Shown here in pieces: positions 10,470 through 24,344 of a stretch of DNA of 64,000 nucleotides (its first letter is position 1; each line of letters begins with the position of its first letter). Below the pieces are notes generated by a model that was not told the DNA's origin, made no database searches, and worked only from the letters and a program-made list of their open reading frames with translations. A program made the translations under genes and the position numbers. This DNA comes from Obelidium mucronatum (lineage: Eukaryota; Chytridiomycota; Chytridiomycetes; Chytridiales; Chytriomycetaceae), in contig JAIVFH010000031.1 of the NCBI GenBank assembly GCA_025765595.1, positions 124,001 through 188,000 of the forward strand. The letters run 5' to 3'.

Positions 10470-13400
10470 ATGTTTGAATCGGTGGTGTCGCTGCTGCTGA
10501 ACAAGTTCCTTGGCGACTATGTACTCGATCTAGAAAATAATCAGCTGAATATCGGAATTTGGTCTGGTGCGTTTGTCTTTTATGTGTGCAGCTCGTTATG
10601 TTCTTGACTCGATTCCACCCAGGTGATGTTGTTTTGCACAACCTGAGGCTGAAACGCGAAGCTTTGGACAAATTCAATCTTCCTGTGGATGTTGTTGAGG
10701 GTGGGTGTCGGTCTGCGGTTTCTGTCTCTTGCTAAGCGACAGTTTAGGGTTTCTTGGTGCTCTCACCATCAGCATTCCCTGGAGTGACCTGAAGACTAAA
10801 CCTGTGCGCATATTCATCAAAGACTTGTATTTGCTTGTGAATCCGAAAACGGAAACAGAATACGATGAAGCCGTGGAACTTGAGAGAATGCACAAGGCAA
10901 AGATGGATCGGGTAGAGGCGGCTGAATTGCTCTCCACCAAAGAGAAACTGCCAGGTATAATTATATCTATTTGCCAGAAATTTGCAGCGTTGGTTAATTC
11001 GGCCGGTTGCCTTCAAAGAGGATAAGCAAAACACGACATTCGTTACCCAACTCATCACAAAGATTGTTGACAATCTCCAAATCAATATTGAAAACATACA
11101 CATCAGATACGAAGACAAATCTCTTGGAGGCTCGAGTGAGGTGGGCCGCACCGCTTAAAAATCCAATATTAACTCACATTCTGTTCAGAAACAACTGTCA
11201 ATTGGTATTACTCTTTCCAGATTATCTGCGGAGTCAACAGATGAGCTGTGGAAAGCTACTTTCATCCACGACGAAGTTGGAATTATTCACAAGGTTGGAA
11301 GATAATACCTTCTGAGTCATGAAATTAACGATCACATCCTACCAAGCTGGTGACCTTGGACAGTTTGGCCATCTACTTTAATAATGATGATAGCACTCTT
11401 TCCGCGATGGATCCCGATACTCTTAGAAGTCAAATGTTGCATTTGGTTTGTTAAATCCCGTCGACCACCACCAATTGCTCACCAAATGCGCCAGATTGCA
11501 AATGATTATATACCAGATGAAAATCAATACATTTTAAAGCCAGTTTCTGGCGAAGGAAAGGTAGTGATCGCTATTGAGTTGAAATCAACTAACCCTCTTT
11601 GTCATAGGTGGTTATCAATAAAGCCCCACAGAAAGGAGAAATCAAATATCAGGGAAATATGGAATTTGACGAGTTTGGATTTGTTGTCACGGACACACAG
11701 TACGCGTCGCTTTTAACGCTCACTCGTGCATTTTCGTTGTTCGTAAAAGCACAAAAGGTTTGATTCGAAGTTTTGTAACAACACGCACACGTTAATTTCA
11801 ACGCACAATAAGTATCGGAAGTTTCGCCCTCCCAGATATCTTCGACCGACGGCAGATCCTCGACTGTGGTTGAATTTTGCTGGTAAGGAATGAATGTCTC
11901 TTGAATTCTTATCTCAAATGTCAAAAACAGTGAATTGCGTTGTGGATGATATTCATGAGAGAAATGAAAAGTGGTCATGGCGGTTTTTTGAAGAGAGGCG
12001 AGATCGAAGAATTCTATATATTGGCTTGTATAAAAGGTCAAAGTCCATCAATGGCTTGCTACCAGAGGTTTGTTGACATTGTGCATTAAGTCAAGCTGAC
12101 TTTTTCCACAGGATATGGACCTTTTGAAAACTGTTGAAAAAAAGCTTTCGTTTGAGGACATTCGCTTTTATCGCTCGATTGCGAATAATCAGCTTAAGAA
12201 AGAGAAAGCGATTTTAGGTATGCCAGTCGTTGAGTATCTTTATTTACTTACTGCCCACTAGCTGCAACTACGCCAGCTAAACCAGCCGAAACCACCACGG
12301 TGGGTTGGATTGCCAGCTGGTGGGGCGCTCCGACAGAACCAGATGTATGTGAATTATAAGAAAACTCTTCTTGCTTTAACTCTTTGATAGCCGTCATCCG
12401 GAGAGGCTGCAGAAGCCACAGCGACTTTTACTGAAGATCAGATGAAGCAGTTGATGGACACAATTGAGTATGATCCTGAAGCTTCTCTGATGGACACAGA
12501 TATCCCCAAAGATGTACGTTTACCCAATGATGTTTTATCCAAAGTGACACAGGAAATAGACTGTTCAAATGCGTGTTGAATGGAAACTTGGGACCGGATC
12601 TCTAGCATTGAGAAAGAGTGGTCTCAAAAAGGACTTTGTTTCAGTTGTTTTCGACACATTCTCCGCCAAAATTGACCATTTACCCACCTCCATTACTGGA
12701 AATATTTCCCTTGGTGGTATGACTGTCTCTGATGGAACCACTCCTGGTACCCTTTTCCCTTATCTCATCCAAGCAATTCAAGACAAAGGAATCCCATCCC
12801 AAGGGTACGTAATTTAAGAATTCAAGTTGTAACGCCTAATTTATCATGTTTAGATTTGAAAAGCAACCATTCTTTTCTCTTGATTTCGAGCATAACCCGA
12901 TCGACGAACGCGCCGATGAAGCCTTGTCACTTAAAATGTTGCCATTGCAAGTTGTGTTGAATCCAGCTGCAATCAATGGGGTGATAGACTTCTTCGCTGT
13001 GCCATCTATCGAGTCAGACGCAATGACAGCTATAAAGTCCGTTGCTCAAGAAATCACTGCACAGACCCGAGCTGGACTAGAATTTGCTCTGAACAAGCAC
13101 CGCACAATGGATGCTAAGATAGATATAGCCGCTCCCATTTTCGTGTTGCCAGAAAGGTACAAACGATTATTTACGCAAAGTTGATGCATTCTCACTGATA
13201 GTGCAAACACAAAGCTGTACTTCTCGGAAGACAACAGTTGTTGTTATCGATGCCGGTCATTTGAATGTGGAGTCTAATTTGGTTGATAAGGATGCCAAGA
13301 AGCAACTTGAGTTGAAGCAAGGAAATGACTTATCCCAAGTCGAAATGGACAAATTATTCTCCATGATGTATGACAAGTTCCAATGCGTTTTAACTTCCGT

Positions 13401-16400
13401 TCAAGTGAGTCTAGATCGGAAACTTTCTGTTCTATCTCAACTAAAGAATAACAAAGGTTGTTATTGGTCCCACACTTGAAAGTTGTTTGGTTGAAGTTAG
13501 TGGGGCTTCAGGAAGTAGCCATCTGCACTTTTTGGAAAGGGCGGATGTCACGTTCGACGTCAAACTGTCAATTGTTCCCAAGCTAGCAAACCACATCAAG
13601 ACTATTATCACTGGCAAGCTTCCACGTTTGCACATGAACTTGTCTGATCGGAAGTACAAAAGCTTTATGAAAATCCTGGATCTTGTGACACGAAGGACTC
13701 CCAGAACGGATGCAGCTACAACAGAGGGAAAGGTGCATGATCAGGATTGGATCGATACCCGCAAGGCTGACTTGCTTTTGCCATCCGAAGATGACGATGA
13801 CTCATTTTTCGACGCTGCTGAAAGTATTGATCGGCCACCATCGCAACTCAGCCAAACAGAATCCGCAAATACTGTATTAATGAAGTTTGAGTTTGAAATT
13901 GGGCAAGTTTCGGCATCGTTGAAAAAATCTGACTTGGACCCAACAATGGTTTCCAAAACTTTGGCTGACCTTAAAATCTCGGATTTCAAAATGGTTTATC
14001 AGCAAAGGCCATTGGATTACAAAGTGGATATTCGCATTCGATCAGTGTCTATTGAAGATGTCCTCAATAGGACGGCAGTAGTGCGGTATTTGCTGTCGCC
14101 AACTGTGATTAGTACTACTACTTTGGCGGAGGATTTGCTGAAGATTGAATATCACAGTCGAAAACCGGGAAGCGTGTTTCATCAAGGAGTTGATCAGGAT
14201 ATCAAGGTGTCTCTCGCTTCCGTGGATGTCAATCTCGTGAAAGAAAGTGTTTTGGATTTGTATGACTTCGTCTTGTACACATTTACAACTCCTGAAGCTA
14301 GTCGGCTTGCTGATGCAATGGTTCAAGGAGAGCCTGTAGCTGCTGCACAACCAATTGCTACCGTTGCAACTAATGTTATGGCTGTGCATGTTGGGTTCTC
14401 CAGTGTTAACTTTTTAGTCAATCAAAACAATACCCAGATTGCGACTGCGAGCTTTGGGGCTCTTCACATTGGCGTTACATTCAAAGAAGGGAGAATGTTT
14501 GTAAATGGCCGGCTTGGAAATCTCTCTATTGTGGACGATGTTGCTCGAGAAACCAACAGTCGTATATCTCGACAGCTCTTGAAGATTGAAGGATCGGAAG
14601 TTGCGGACTTCAACTACGAAACTTTCAGTGTCCTCCTTCCAAACTATCCAGGATACGACTCCTACCTCAGATTCCACGCCAATTCAGCCAGACTCATGTT
14701 CTTCACGCCACTTTTGAACGAGTTGTCGAGCTTTTTCAATGAGTTCTTCAAAATGCACATGATAAAGGATGCTGCCAGAAAAGCAATTGAGTATCAAGAG
14801 GTTGCTGGGAAAATGAGATATGACTTGAGCATTGCTTCACCCATCATCGAGTTTCCTGACACAACGTATGTGTCAGACAAAAATATTTTGATGTATCTGG
14901 GACACCTATCGGCCAAAAATGAATTCCGAATCTGTCGGGATGGATCTGCCGCAAGCAGTGTTGTCGCCAGTATTTTGGCAATGAAATTGATTTCCAATTT
15001 CCCAGTGGATGGAGTGGATACGTTTGTGGAAATGATGGAAGATGTAAATATTCAAGTTGGTTGTGATTTTTTGAAGTTATCTGAAGAATCAGAAAGTCTG
15101 GCCCCCTTGTCACAGGTCTGTCGTTGCCTAGATTTCCTTACTTACGTTTTCTAATTTTATGAGTGATTTTAGATAAAAGTGGATGTAAGCGATGTGAAGG
15201 TTAAGCTCAGTACACGGCAGTATATCTTTGTGTTTGAGATTCTGGATGCGGTCTCCAAGTTTTTGTATGGTTCTAAACCTGCTGTGGCAGCTCCTGTCAG
15301 AGATTCCAATTTCTCTGGAATCTCTTCGCCTGACGTTTCTGCTTCCGCCATGTCGTTGATGCCCGATATTTTATCGGATATGTCGGTCAAAATTCCCTCA
15401 ATTACTTTGGAAATCTGCGCAGAACAATCCATCGCCCAGTTCGTCATCAGTCAACTGGAATACCAAACCATGTCAAATACATGGCAGGAGAATGAAACAG
15501 AAATCTACATTCGCTGCCTTAATATCTTTGATACTCGAAAGGAAGGTGACAACTTGTTCCGGGAAATTATGCCATCGCTGGTGCGCCATCAAGATCAGTT
15601 TTGTCTCAAGATTAAACGTGATAAGCGAGGTGCCACGGAATACGTTGCTTCGTTGGATACATTCAAGTTCATTCTGGTGATGGACCATTTGTTCTTGATG
15701 AAGAAGTTCTTTTTGTCACCATTTGCTGGTACTAAGCCAGAAGACCCAAACTTGGACAAAGATTCGTTGACAGATCGAATCTACTCATTCGAAGCACTTG
15801 ATATGTTCAAATTTAGAGTTGATATTGTGGATGTTGAAATCATTTTGCTTCAAGACCCAAAAGTTCGTGATTCAGAAGCGATATTGTTGCTGGGACATGA
15901 ATTGGTTATTTCGTATGACTTGGTGATGACTCTGAGTACCAAAGACATGGGAATGTTCTTTTGTGTTATGAACAATCGCAAAGAGTCCACTCTTCGCTTC
16001 ATTCAAAACTTTGATCTCACGATGGTTATGGATAGCCGGCTTCCGTCACCTGGTCACCAGTTGACCGCCATCAATATTGATATTTCTCCATTGATGTTGC
16101 GTGTTTCTTTCAGAGACATCAATTTGATAACAGACATATTCAACAAGGCAATGTCCCTTGGTGGAGGTGCAGAAAAAGATCCTGTACAAGCCACTGATGC
16201 AGAGAAGCCCCGGCAAAAAATAGTCATGTCTAGGGAAAAGGTTTGAAGTTTGAATGATATCTCCAATTAACTTGCGTCTTTTAGATTCAAGTGACAACAC
16301 AAGGTATCCGAATTATTATGATAGATGATTTGAATGATCTGCAGCTTCCGATGTATGATTTTGTCATCGATAAGTTATTCTTTGAAGTGTCGGATTGGTC

Positions 16401-19400
16401 TACGGCGGTAAAGTTACATTTGTCTCCGAATGACACCTTTGTTGACTTAATTCAAATTCAATCCAGCTCCGAGTAGATACAGGATTAAAATTGCACGTGA
16501 ATAATTTTAATGTTAAAAACTCCCATTGGGAGCCCTTGGTGGAAGGCTTTGAATTTTACTTGAATGTAAGATTGCTTGATTTTAAATACGATATTTTGGT
16601 TTTAATATAGCATCAGGTGAGTCGCGAAGATGAACGGACTTCCGTGGATATCTATGGGCCCAAGAAGCTGGAACTGAATATAACCCATGTGTTCGTCGAG
16701 TCAACTCTGAATACCCTAGCCTTGTTAAAAAAGCCGCAAAACGTTTGTTCTGTTGTATTGCAATATGCAAATGATTATTAATTTATTTATGGTAATTTAA
16801 AGAAGGACCGCACTTCAAGGACGAGTGGTAGTGCTCCCTATATTTTAAGAAATAAGACGGGTTACAATATGACGTTATGGATTGAGTCTGCTGGTGATGG
16901 ATTGGATACAGAACTTCAGGAGTTAAAAAATAACGAAGAAATACCCTGGCGTTTCGATGACTGGAGAGTAATGCGAGAGGTGAAATCACCTTGATATCTG
17001 TAACCTGTGCTGACGCTCATTGCGTAGAACGTTTCACCAACTCCAAACAAATTGTCTATTCAAATGCATGGTCAAGAGTGGGAAACCATGAAAGGAATCC
17101 CTGTTGATCGTGAGGGAACCAAAACATATATCTTGCGTCCGTCCGTCAATAGGATCGCACATCGACTTGTATGTGAAGTGAAAATGAGACAAAACATCAA
17201 AGTTGTTACTTTTCGGTCTACTACGGTTGTTCAAAACTCAACCGGTATTCATGTTGATGTGATGGTTGTTAACACCAAAGGGCAAATGACATCGGGGGTC
17301 TACACTTTGGGTGAGTTGCAACCTTGAATTCTGAATTTAAAGCAATTTCACAGCTCCTGGCGATGAATGCTGCGTACCCATTGAATCTTCTTACTATGAC
17401 AGAATCTTCGTTAGACCACAAGGTTTGTTAAAACCAATAACATTTATAACCGACACCAAAAAATACCTTAGAGCACTTTGGATACAATTGGAGTACGGAA
17501 GTCTTGTACTGGAAAGACTTGACAGACGAAGCAAGTATGTAGTTGTCTTTGGACTATCCCTATCTAAAAACGCAATTCAACAGTGAGAGGCCCTTCCTTG
17601 ATGGCATGTACATCACTGGATAAATCAACCGCGCCATTTGTGTTTCAAATCAACGTTTCTCATCCATATGACAGCATAGTGTAAGTCATACTTAGTGCCA
17701 ATCACTCCTCACCCAACGCGCCTCCCATAGATCAACGTATCCTTTCTTGACAATGACACTGCTTCCGCCTTTTCAGCTGGAGAATTTGCTGCCTTACGAC
17801 TTTCGTTATGTTGTTTACGATAAAGATGCCCGTCAAGAGCATCGCGGAGTTCTTGTTAAGGGTGCTATCGATCCTATTCACACCGTAAATCCAACCCATT
17901 CGCTGCTTTTAAGTATCGAAATAATTGGAATTGGTTAGTTTTTTAGTTAAGAAGGGACTTCTCTGACTGACGCTTTGAGTTTCAGATTTCAAGCCAAGTG
18001 AAGTTGCAATTTTGAGTAACGCAGACTTGAGCTACAGGTTTCGCAGCAATTGATTTTCTGCTGAGTGTTTCGGCTAACCAACTCTTAGAGATGAGACTTT
18101 AACCCTCAAAGATATGGATGACCTTGAACTCCAACTGCGAATCAAATATAGGTAAGTAATCCAAAATGGCTGCGTTGTCTCTAATAAGTGGTGTCAGTGA
18201 TAATCTCGAACATGGTGGTCGAAAAGTCAGTATCTATAGTCCATATGTTCTCCTTAATCGCACAGGGCTTGACATTTACTATAATGCGAGGTCTTTAATT
18301 GGTGCCACTCGAATCGCGGCTGGTCAAGGTAAGCTTGATTGGTCCGGAGAAGTTCTCAAGGGTTTTCGCTCCAGGTGCCACGAAGGCAGGAGCTCCAAAG
18401 CGCGATCAAGTAAGTGAATCCAGCGGATTTAAACAGATGCTGACATCTGAAACCAGACGGCGCCATTTATGTTTAGCTACTCTAACTTCGAACCTTTGCG
18501 CAATCGAGCGCAAGTGCGAGTTGGAAATTCAGAATGGAGCAAGGTTTGCTTCAAGAAAATGCTACAAACCCTTATTCGTATTGAAACTTTTGATTTGATT
18601 CCAGCCACTTAGTTTCGAGGCTGTTGGAAGTTCTTTTGACCTTTTAGTACCGTCATCGAATCGGGGAGAAGAAGTTCACTTGGGTGTCAGAGTGCACGAA
18701 GGAGAGGGAAAATATTTCTTGACGAAAGTTGTGACATTTAGTCCGCGATTTATGATCAAGAACAACATGAATGAGGATTTAAACTGCAGACAGGAAGTGA
18801 AACAGCAACCGACTCTCATCAAATCAAAATCCTCTGTACCCCTACATTTTTTTAATGAGCGATCACCAAGACAGCTTTCTCTACGAATGGCTGGTCTCAT
18901 GAATGAATGGTAAATGACGTGTTGGAAGGTCTGCTCTGAGCATTTCTTACAGGTCATCTCCTTTTAATATCGATCAAGTGGGAATTACTTACGTTAAAGT
19001 TGGACGTCTTGGCTCAACCGAAGAGGATCTTATTCGAACCGAAGTTATATTGGAAAATGCAACACTGTTCATCATTTTATCTCGTGAAGAAGGACGATGG
19101 CCAATACGAATTGAAAACAATTCTGATGCAACCGTGTTTTTCTGGCAACAGGTTAGCTTATTAGACATGAAGGGCCACGCTAATTGAACTGTTAGAATGC
19201 GAAAAATCGATATGAAATTGGGCCAAACCAATCGCGTCCTTATGCCTGGGATAACCCATCTCTTCCATCCAAGTTCATTGTTATTAACGTTAATGGAAAA
19301 GAGCGGCAGATAGATGTTCGAGAGATCGGGCATCTTGTACCTTTTAAATATCCCGTAAGTGTTCTCATTATTTCCCGGTGAATTCGTGCGATTGATATAC

Positions 19401-22143
19401 CTTTAGACTCCTGACGGAACTGGACGTGGTGGAACAATGACGATTCAAGTGCATGCAGAAGGCCCGACACTTGTCATTAGTCTTGGAACTTATAATGAAT
19501 CCAACAGCATGTACAAGAGACTCTCTATTCGTGGTGGATCATCTTCTGTGACGGCTGCTGACGAGGGTTTCCAGAAGGTTTGCTTATATTCCATTCTCGA
19601 AAAACTTGTTTTAAACTATTGTGCTGTGCAGTTGAATAAGGAAGTGAAGGAACAAATGACTCTTCAAATTCGGTTGGAGGGGATCGGAATTTCCGTCATT
19701 GATCGTCAGGTTAAGGTAAAAATCGCATGTATTCTTTCCCGTGTGATACCCCACTTTTCTCACTTTTTCTCTGAAGGAATTGCTATATGCGTCGGCCAAA
19801 AATATCGAGTTCGCTTACGTGGATACCTCTATGGCACAAAGCATAACGTTCAGCATCAATTGGCTTCAGGTATGTCGAATTTCACGATTTATTTGGTGGC
19901 ATCTGATTCTTTTTCGCACAGATTGACAACCAGAGATATGGCTCTCTTGACCCTATTTTCTTGTATCCTTCGGTTCTCCCAAAAGAGGGAGAAGAGAGTT
20001 TTCATCCTGTATTAATGGCATCTTTATCAAAGTCCAAAGATTCTTGTATGTCTTTCTTGATTGTCAATGTTATGCCAAGTTCTAAATGTATTTCAAAGCT
20101 TACGGAGTAGACTTTTACAATTGGTTCACGATCTTGTTGCAGGAGATCTCTATTGATCTGGATGAAGACTTCTTATACGCATTAATCAGCTTTGCAAAGT
20201 TCGAAGTTGCTGGTTGGGAGCAGCAAGATCAGTGAGTCGTTTGAGAAATCGATGCAAACAATGTTAACCCACACAACCATAGGCCCATGTTTGATTCAAT
20301 GATTATTCCTGAACCGAAACAAACCGATGGTGACATACGGATGTACTTTGAAAAGTTCTTGTTGCAACCAATTCAGTTCAACATATCATTCCAACGTACT
20401 CAAGGAGGAAGTGTGGATGTGTCCAGCAGAGAGTCAAGAAATATCCTAACATTCTTGTTTGATGTTTTCACAATGACTGTGGGGAATATTCATGTGAGTA
20501 AACACCATTTTCAGAGCTGGTTAGTGCTGAAGCGTCCTTTCTTATTTTTTTTAGGATGCACCAATTCGTTTGAATGTAGATTTCTTTTTTATTTCTTTCG
20601 TAACCATCATTCTGATAACTTTGAAAAAAGGCACTGGAAATCCATCATCCCATTGTCACCCTCTCGTCTTTGGTTGATTTGATGATGAAATTCTATTCAC
20701 AAGAGATCGTTGGACAGGTTTTGTTTTCACTTCATACATTATTTCTTACTTACATAGGTACCTTGAAAAAATAGTTACACAAAATCATTGGATCTGCCGA
20801 TTTTCTTGGAAACCCGGTTGGACTGTTTAGTAATGTTGGGTCTGGTGTCAAAGACTTTTTCTATGAACCAATCCAAGGATTTGAAATCACTCGTCCCCAA
20901 GATTTTGGTGTTGGGTTGGCCAAGGTATGTGCCCTATTTTTCCGCGTTAGAAAGCAGGTACTGAGAGTTCATTGTGTGATAGGGTACCTCGAGTCTGGTG
21001 AAAAAGACAGTGTATGGATTAACCGATACGTTATCCAAGTTTACTGGCAGTGTTAGCAAAGGTGAATTTACAATTTTAGTCGCAACCGATAGTTAAACGT
21101 GTTTTCGCAGGTCTTTCTGTCATCACATTGGATGAGGAGTATCAACAGAAGCGACGATTGGCAAGTGCAAGAAACAGACCCAAGCATCTTGGATATGGCG
21201 TGACTAGTGGAGTGACATCTTTAGGAACAAGTGTTGCGAGTGGTTTGACTGGCGTTCTTGTAAGACTGCATTGTGTTTTTTTTTTTTTCGAAAACGTGTT
21301 CTCATCATATTTGGTGTATAGTCCAAACCTATCGAAGGATATTCAAAAGATGGTGCTGTTGGGTTTTTTAAGGGGCTTGGGAAAGGATTGGTTGGGTAGG
21401 ATAAGATACTGTGAATCTTTTGATTCCACATCTAACCTTCGTCTTTTTGTGGGGCAGGGTCGTTTCAAAACCGGCCATTGGGGTGTTTGATCTGGCTACA
21501 AACGTTGCTGAGGGTATTAGAAACACGACGACTGTGTTTGACAAGGAGCTTGAAAAGATTAGACTGCCTCGGTTCGTGAGCAAAGATGGAATTCTCACGG
21601 TAAGGAAAACAAACAATGACCACCAACCAAGATATTTTTCTTAACTTTTTTTTTTGCGTCTTGTATCAGCCATACGACTCTCGTGAAGCTCTTGGTCTCA
21701 AATTACTCAAGGGATTAGAGAATGGAAAGTACTTTAATGAAGACTATTTTGCACATTTGGAGCTCAGAATTGATGATCTGGTGGTGTTTGTTACAAACAA
21801 TCGTGTAATGTTGGGAAAAGTCCGGTCAAGCAAAGTCGATTGGGAGATTCTCTTTGATGGTAATGATGAGGAAGTTTCATTTGTATCAAAAAGGGGTTCT
21901 GACTTTTTAAAAATTATTATACAGATCTTCAACTTGTTAGAATTGATAATGGAGGTATTACGCTGATAAAAAAGGGTGGACAGCAGGCGCGTGCGCGTGT
22001 AATCCCATGTCCAGACCAAGCGAGTGCACAGGTTTGTGGTTTAATAGAACTCTATAATTATTGTCATTCTGATTTGTATTCCGTCGTAGTGGCTGTTGAA
22101 TCGAATCGAAAGAATGTTTGGAGCATATTCGCAAATGGTTTAA
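10470..22143 (+). CDS. VPS13: VPS13 bridge-like lipid transfer protein
   Basis: The gene starts [18 protein letters not shown], the chorein-N signature, and continues [15 protein letters not shown] (exons 10470-10566 and from 10623), then [15 protein letters not shown]. Many exons (about fifty; not every junction was resolved) follow to the C-terminal [16 protein letters not shown], stop at 22141-22143. The large mid exons 13487-15114 and 15175-16240 carry the repeating-beta-groove region. [16 protein letters not shown] near 18240 fits the VPS13 adaptor-binding (VAB/SHR-BD) domain. Expected size is about 3,000 aa. VPS13 proteins move bulk phospholipid between organelles at contact sites. I saw no frameshift or premature stop that could not be removed by an intron, but exon-level accuracy is limited. 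The TRAPPC5 start lies 58 bp after the stop. Confidence 0.92.
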
Positions 22144-22201
22144 AATGAGTTTTTTGAAAAATAAATAAAAAAGTTGGTTGGAAAGAAACTAAGTAATATA
22201 A

Positions 22202-22717
22202 ATGGCCACCCCGCATCAACAGCAGCACATTCTAGATCGGAACTTGGCTCGAACGAGAGGAACCGAGGTGTGTTTTGGTTCCTCATTCATGGCAGGCGGC
22301 AAAGTCGTTGGCGGGTTCCAATCTCAGTCCAAAATATTTCGAAATGAAAGCGAATTGACATACACATAAAAAACACAGGCATCACTCAGTGCCTTTTGTT
22401 TTCTGTTTTCGGAAATGATTCAATATTCGCAAAAGAGAGTAGCAGGAATTGCAGACTTGGAGAAGAGGTGCACCACCACAACAAGATTAATCGTATTGTT
22501 TGTTTTATCGCTCAATTATGACATGAACAGATTAGCCAACTTTGGATATCGCGTTGGAATGCGAGAAATGGAATTGACGCTATGGCGGGAAAAGAATGCA
22601 AAGCGCGAGACACGAGTGTTGGGAATTTTGGTGTTTATCAATTCAACGTTATGGAAAACCTTGTTTGGAAAAGCTGCGGATTCGTTGCAAAAGAGTAACG
22701 ATCATGATGATGAATGT

Positions 22718-22783
<66 letters not shown>

Positions 22784-23315
22784 GTTATTTGCAAGTTTTT
22801 ATTTTTCGAATCTTTTATTATTGTATTTCATTAATTATTGATTGTCCCCCGTTGTTTCTTTCCTTTTGTTTTGTGTAGATATGATCACAGATAATGATCC
22901 AGTCATTCTCAAATATATCTCAACACCAAAGGAACTATCTTCTTTTAATGCAGGTGCATTTCTTGCCGGTGTGGTGGAAGCGGTGTTGGATGGATGTCAC
23001 TTTGTAAGAACCCCCCCCCCCCCCCCCCCCCCCCCACCCCCCCCCCCCCCTCCAAAAGGACTTTTTTTTTCGTTGGGTAACTAAACGGAAAAAAAAAATT
23101 ATTATTATAACATGCAAGGCTGCACGAGTAACAGCACATTCGACAGCATCTGACCAGTTTCCATCGTGCATGACATTGCTGATCAAGTTTGACAAGTCAG
23201 GTAAAAAAAAAAAAAAAAAGAGAGGCTTCATTTCGTATCACTTTCCCCTCATTCATTTTTTTTCTCATATTAAAAACCAGTGATGCAACGGGAACGTGCT
23301 TTCGAAGGGAAATAA
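22202..23315 (+). CDS. TRS31: TRAPP complex subunit 5 (Trs31)
   Basis: Six exons (22202-22267, 22379-22467, 22531-22715, 22879-23003, 23119-23200, 23281-23315) give 193 aa, against 188 in human TRAPPC5. Landmarks are ILDRNLARTRGTE, FLFSEMIQYSQ, LEKR-LANFGYRVG, KRETRVLGILVFI, WKTLFGKAAD, the strand YISTPKELSSFNAGAF and GVVEAVLDG, RVTAH, LLIKF and a terminal RERAFEGK. It is a Bet3-family core subunit of the TRAPP tethering complexes (Rab1/Ypt1 exchange factor, ER-Golgi and autophagy traffic). Intron 3 contains T29G32 and intron 4 a long C run, flanking exon 4. Intron 2 is 63 nt with no in-frame stop. Confidence 0.93.
22721..22781. repeat. T29-G32 double homopolymer in TRAPPC5 intron 3
   Basis: Twenty-nine T (22721-22749) run directly into thirty-two G (22750-22781), five bases after the intron 3 donor GTGAG. 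A G run of this length can form G-quadruplexes or pair with the C run in the next intron. Assembly length may be inexact. Confidence 0.9.
23011..23053. repeat. C-rich homopolymer in TRAPPC5 intron 4
   Basis: Twenty-five C, one A, fourteen C, one T and two C follow the intron 4 donor GTAAGAA directly. It is the sequence complement of the G run in intron 3 of the same gene. Confidence 0.9.
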
Positions 23316-23356
23316 ATGAAAGGGAAAAGAATTCGTTTCCATCAAACAAAAAAAAA

Positions 23357-23359
<3 letters not shown>

Positions 23360-23391
<32 letters not shown>
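23360..23391. repeat. A32 homopolymer between TRAPPC5 and the next gene
   Basis: Thirty-two A in the 117-bp convergent gap between two stop codons, 44 bp past the TRAPPC5 stop. No gene is visible in the gap. Confidence 0.85.
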
Positions 23392-23394
<3 letters not shown>

Positions 23395-23432
23395 ACAAAG
23401 AGTCTGAATGGCATCATTATTTAATATATTTT

Positions 23433-23960
23433 TTACTTCTTCTTCTTCTTCTTCTTTCCGTCATCTGCCACTTTCGGTGCTCTTCCAGATAGAACTAAAA
23501 AAAAAAAAAAGAAATCAAAAAAAAAAAAAAAAAAAAACATTTAACTTTCAAAAGTAACGAATGCACCCCCCATCCCCAACGGTTTCTAAACAGTATGGAA
23601 ACGGACATGGAGGAGAGGAAAACGCTGGGATGGGAAAAGAGGAAGAAAAAAAAAACACACACCTCCAACGCGAACAACTTTTCCTCTCTTGATAAAGTCT
23701 TCCTCTCTCATCAACTTTGACTCCAGCCATTTATCCTTGAGCTCCAGGGTTCCCAAATCCGCATCCTGGTTCGAAAGTCCCAATAGCGATACATCTGGGT
23801 TGTGGTAGTCCAACATCTTATATTTCAACGACGGAGCCACATGCCTCGTTGCTGTTGATAGTGTTGCTGTTGTTGCTGCTGCTGCTGCTGGTGTTGTTGT
23901 GCTGAGAATGCTTGTGCGGAGAGCAGCTGCTGTTGCCAACCGCTGTCGAATTAAATCCAT
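23433..23960 (-). CDS. Small basic protein, possibly mitochondrial, unrecognised
   Basis: Exons 23960-23663 and 23494-23433 join in phase 1 to give 119 aa. I do not recognise a family with confidence. The N-terminus (MDLIRQRLATAAALRTS, then Ala/Thr-rich, no acidic residue in the first 45) reads like a mitochondrial presequence. The middle has YHNPDVSLLGL and an acidic-basic helix ending IKRGKVVRVG, and the tail is a run of seven Lys. A small mitochondrial ribosomal protein is one possibility, from the size, presequence and basic tail, but this is a guess. The intron is long in T/A tracts. The gene is convergent with TRAPPC5. Confidence 0.55.
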
Positions 23961-24344
23961 CTTTTTTTTGTTTCTTCTTTTTTTCTTTTATAAATCGATC
24001 TCTTCTTTATTTTTTTTTTTAAAAGAAGAAAATATGCTAACAAAAAAAAATCAACTAATCAAATCACTAAGGCCACAATAATCAAGGGAGACTTCACATA
24101 TCCCCCTTCAAGAAAAAAAAATGATGAGAGGAAGGGGATTAGGGTTAATGATGGAAAAATAACAAAATAACAAGAAAAAAGAGAAAAAAACAAAGATTGA
24201 ATATCACGCCGAAGAAAAAAATAACTGCCATGTCTTGGTCTACGTTTTCTAGCAAAGACAGGATGACAAAAATCGACAAGAATCAACAAAACAAGAAGAG
24301 CAGGGGGAGTCGGATTTCACGCCAAGTGCGAGAGAAGAATATAT
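23961..24344. other. Intergenic, no gene seen
   Basis: This 384-bp stretch lies between the start of the small basic protein gene and the stop of the PSP1-domain gene, both on the minus strand. It is A/T-rich with many short A and T runs, and read on the minus strand it gives an A/G-rich leader just before the start codon at 23960. No conserved ORF, tRNA or repeat was found. Confidence 0.6.

Noticed and set aside
24137..24146. TTAGGGTTA, resembling a telomere repeat
   Set aside because: It occurs once only, inside AT-rich intergenic sequence between two ordinary genes, with no tandem array.
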